From NCBI GenBank assembly GCA_028713915.1, contig JAQTNK010000006.1, positions 1 through 64,000 of the forward strand: DNA of 64,000 nucleotides. The letters run 5' to 3'. Under the pieces are notes generated by a model. That model saw only the letters and a list, made by a program, of their open reading frames with translations. It was not told the DNA's origin and did not search any database. Below are positions 62,536 to 64,000 of this stretch, one piece after another. Source of the stretch: Rhodocyclaceae bacterium (GTDB taxonomy: Bacteria > Pseudomonadota > Gammaproteobacteria > Burkholderiales > Rhodocyclaceae). The translations under genes were made by a program, and so were the position numbers. The number at the start of each line of letters is the position of its first letter. Positions within the stretch are counted from its first letter, which is position 1.

Positions 62536-63444
62536 ATGGCTGACCGCAGGCTCCAGGTTTTTCACGCCGTGGCGAAGCAGTTGTCCTTCACCAAGGCGGC
62601 GGAAGTGCTGTTCATGACGCAGCCCGCCGTCACCTTCCAGATCAAGCAGTTGGAAGAGCACTTCAACACGCGCCTGTTCGATCGCGGCCACGGCCGCATT
62701 TCCCTGACGCCTGCAGGGGAACTGGTTCTGCTGTATGCCGAGAAAATCCTCAACCTGTCGTCCGAAATGGACGTGCGGCTGGGCGAAATGACCGGCGAGA
62801 TCGGCGGTTCGCTGCTGGTCGGCGCCAGCATGACGATTGCCGAGTTCATGCTGCCGCGCATCCTCGGCGAATTCAAGTCGCTGCACCCCAATGTCCGGCC
62901 GCGCCTGGTGGTTGCCAATTCCGAATCCATCGAAACCCGCGTCGCCGAACACACGCTGGACATCGGTTTCATCGAGTCCCCTTCGCACCAGCCGAACCTG
63001 CAAACGGAGAACTGCTGCGACGACGAGCTGATGGTCATTTGCAGCCCGAAGTTTCCGCTGGCGAAAGCCAAGGAAGTCGCACCGCAGCAATTGATCGAAC
63101 ACGCTTTCGTCTCGCGCGAGCCGGGGTCGGGCACGCGCGAATTCACCGATGCCTATTTGCGCAAGTCCGGCGTCCAGCCCGAGGACATGCAGCTCGTCAT
63201 GGAGATGGGCAGCCCGATTTCCCTCAACGGCGTGCTCGAAACCGGACTCGGCTTTTCCATCGCTTCGCGCGCCTCCGTGGCCAAGGCGCAACGGCTTGGC
63301 GACCTCGTCGCCATTCCCTTGAAGCCGCGCCTGATCCGCACGCTGTCGATGGTCTACCCGAAAGAGAAGTTCCGCTCCAAGCTGGTCACCGCGTTCGTCG
63401 AGTTCGCCTCGGCGCGGCTGCGCCAGATCGCCGCCGCCAGGTAG
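62536..63444 (+). CDS. LysR family transcriptional regulator
   Basis: This 302-aa regulator has an N-terminal winged helix-turn-helix (LSFTKAAEVLFMTQPAVTFQIKQLE, in part) and a periplasmic-binding-like effector domain (about residues 90-300), with LLVGASMTIAEFMLPRILGE at its start. It closely resembles the CysL/YeiE subgroup, often linked to sulfur, iron or general metabolic control. The effector is unknown. It is divergent from lplT; the intergenic repeats suggest autoregulation. The alr gene follows 31 bp downstream in the same direction. Confidence 0.93.
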   Translation: MADRRLQVFHAVAKQLSFTKAAEVLFMTQPAVTFQIKQLEEHFNTRLFDRGHGRISLTPAGELVLLYAEKILNLSSEMDVRLGEMTGEIGGSLLVGASMTIAEFMLPRILGEFKSLHPNVRPRLVVANSESIETRVAEHTLDIGFIESPSHQPNLQTENCCDDELMVICSPKFPLAKAKEVAPQQLIEHAFVSREPGSGTREFTDAYLRKSGVQPEDMQLVMEMGSPISLNGVLETGLGFSIASRASVAKAQRLGDLVAIPLKPRLIRTLSMVYPKEKFRSKLVTAFVEFASARLRQIAAAR

Positions 63445-63475
63445 CCGCCGCGCGGCGGCGGGGTAGAATCGGCGG

Positions 63476-64000
63476 ATGTTGCGTCCCTGTTCCCGCCCCA
63501 TCCGCGCCCGCATCGATCTCGCCGCGCTGCGCCACAATCACGCGGTCGTCAGAAACCATTGCGGCGACGCGCGCATCTGGAGCGTCGTCAAGGCGAATGC
63601 CTACGGCCACGGACTGCTGCGCGCGGCGCAGGCCTTGACCGACATCACCGATGGTTTCGCCCTCGTCGAGATCGAGGGCGCGATCGCCCTGCGCGAAGCC
63701 GGCATCCGCCGGCCCATCCTGATGCTCGAAGGCTTCTACACGCCGGGCGAAGTGGCGCTCTACCTCGAGCACCGGCTTGTTCCCGTGCTGCATCGGCCCG
63801 AGCAAGTGGCGTGGCTCGCGCAAGCCCGGCTGCCGGCGGGCTTTCCGGTTTATCTCAAGCTCAATACCGGCATGAACCGGCTCGGATTCGGCGACGCTGA
63901 TTTTCGCGCCGCCCTGGCGACCCTGCAGGGGCTCGAAGGCGGCGTGGACATCACGCTGATGACGCACTTTTCCGACGCCGACGAAGCCCGCGGCATCGCC
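63476..64000 (+). CDS. alr: Alanine racemase, 5' part
   Basis: The first 175 codons of a PLP-dependent alanine racemase, which interconverts L- and D-alanine for peptidoglycan. VVKANAYGHG carries the PLP lysine, FALVEIEGAIALREAGIRRP and KLNTGMNRLGF are further conserved blocks (the last with the Arg that contacts PLP). The frame is open to the window end, so the C-terminal half, with the second catalytic Tyr, lies outside. The start is ATG 63476 (MLRPCSRPIRARIDLAALRH). Confidence 0.96.
   Translation, partial: MLRPCSRPIRARIDLAALRHNHAVVRNHCGDARIWSVVKANAYGHGLLRAAQALTDITDGFALVEIEGAIALREAGIRRPILMLEGFYTPGEVALYLEHRLVPVLHRPEQVAWLAQARLPAGFPVYLKLNTGMNRLGFGDADFRAALATLQGLEGGVDITLMTHFSDADEARGIA

Overview
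The window is a dense, GC-rich chromosomal segment of a Gram-negative, respiratory proteobacterium. The outer-membrane TamA/TamB system, tripartite RND efflux, SdhCDB, NapC-type cytochromes, LplT/Alr and many c-di-GMP and chemotaxis proteins fit a denitrifying betaproteobacterium, probably Rhodocyclales-like. This placement is inferred from gene content, not from a marker gene. There is no rRNA, CRISPR array, IS element or prophage. One tRNA gene is present.

Layout. 0-3 kb: a CsbD stress protein, a decayed membrane-protein fragment, a DUF1428 protein, then an electron-transfer set (membrane-anchored c'-like monohaem cytochrome, periplasmic class I cytochrome, tetrahaem NapC/NirT quinol dehydrogenase) with an Anr/FNR-type box. 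3-12.3 kb: two very large multi-PAS c-di-GMP enzymes flank a small cluster of a CBS protein, a DsrC-like protein, a MarR regulator and a DUF2249 protein. 12.4-21.7 kb: two small proteins, then a leftward operon of a TDT/SLAC1-family channel, a small membrane protein, narGHJI and a 132-aa unknown. 22-30 kb: a haemerythrin-histidine kinase and a tetR-hlyD-ABC-permease-permease cluster of the E. coli cecR-ybhGFSR type.

30-44 kb: a holin-like membrane protein, an SDR, a leftward sdhC-sdhD-sdhB-UDG cluster that lacks sdhA, a cupin, DUF488, an exported CHAT protein and tamA-tamB. 44-50 kb: a leftward outer membrane factor-adaptor-RND pump operon followed by a fragment of a sensor kinase. 50-59 kb: a four-CBS/PAS/GGDEF enzyme, three chemoreceptors, a CheW and a cyclic-nucleotide-binding protein. 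59-64 kb: SixA, a histone-H1-like protein, tRNA-Arg(ACG) with a degenerate partner, lplT, a LysR regulator and the start of alr.

How it fits together. The first 24 kb reads as an anaerobic nitrate respiration region: quinol-linked cytochromes, membrane nitrate reductase, and probable oxygen/redox sensing. The most interesting point is a 19-bp inverted repeat, TATATCA-N5-TGATATA. It occurs three times: between the dsrC-like gene and marR, in front of the Cys-rich small protein, and in front of the TDT-nar operon with one mismatch. I infer a MarR regulon that links a DsrC-like sulfur-type protein, a Cys-rich small protein and nitrate reduction. Second in interest are the decayed tRNA-Arg copy whose 3' half is replaced by a 12-bp triple repeat, the sdhCDB set without sdhA, a perfect inverted pair of DnaA boxes, and three gene fragments that mark past deletions.
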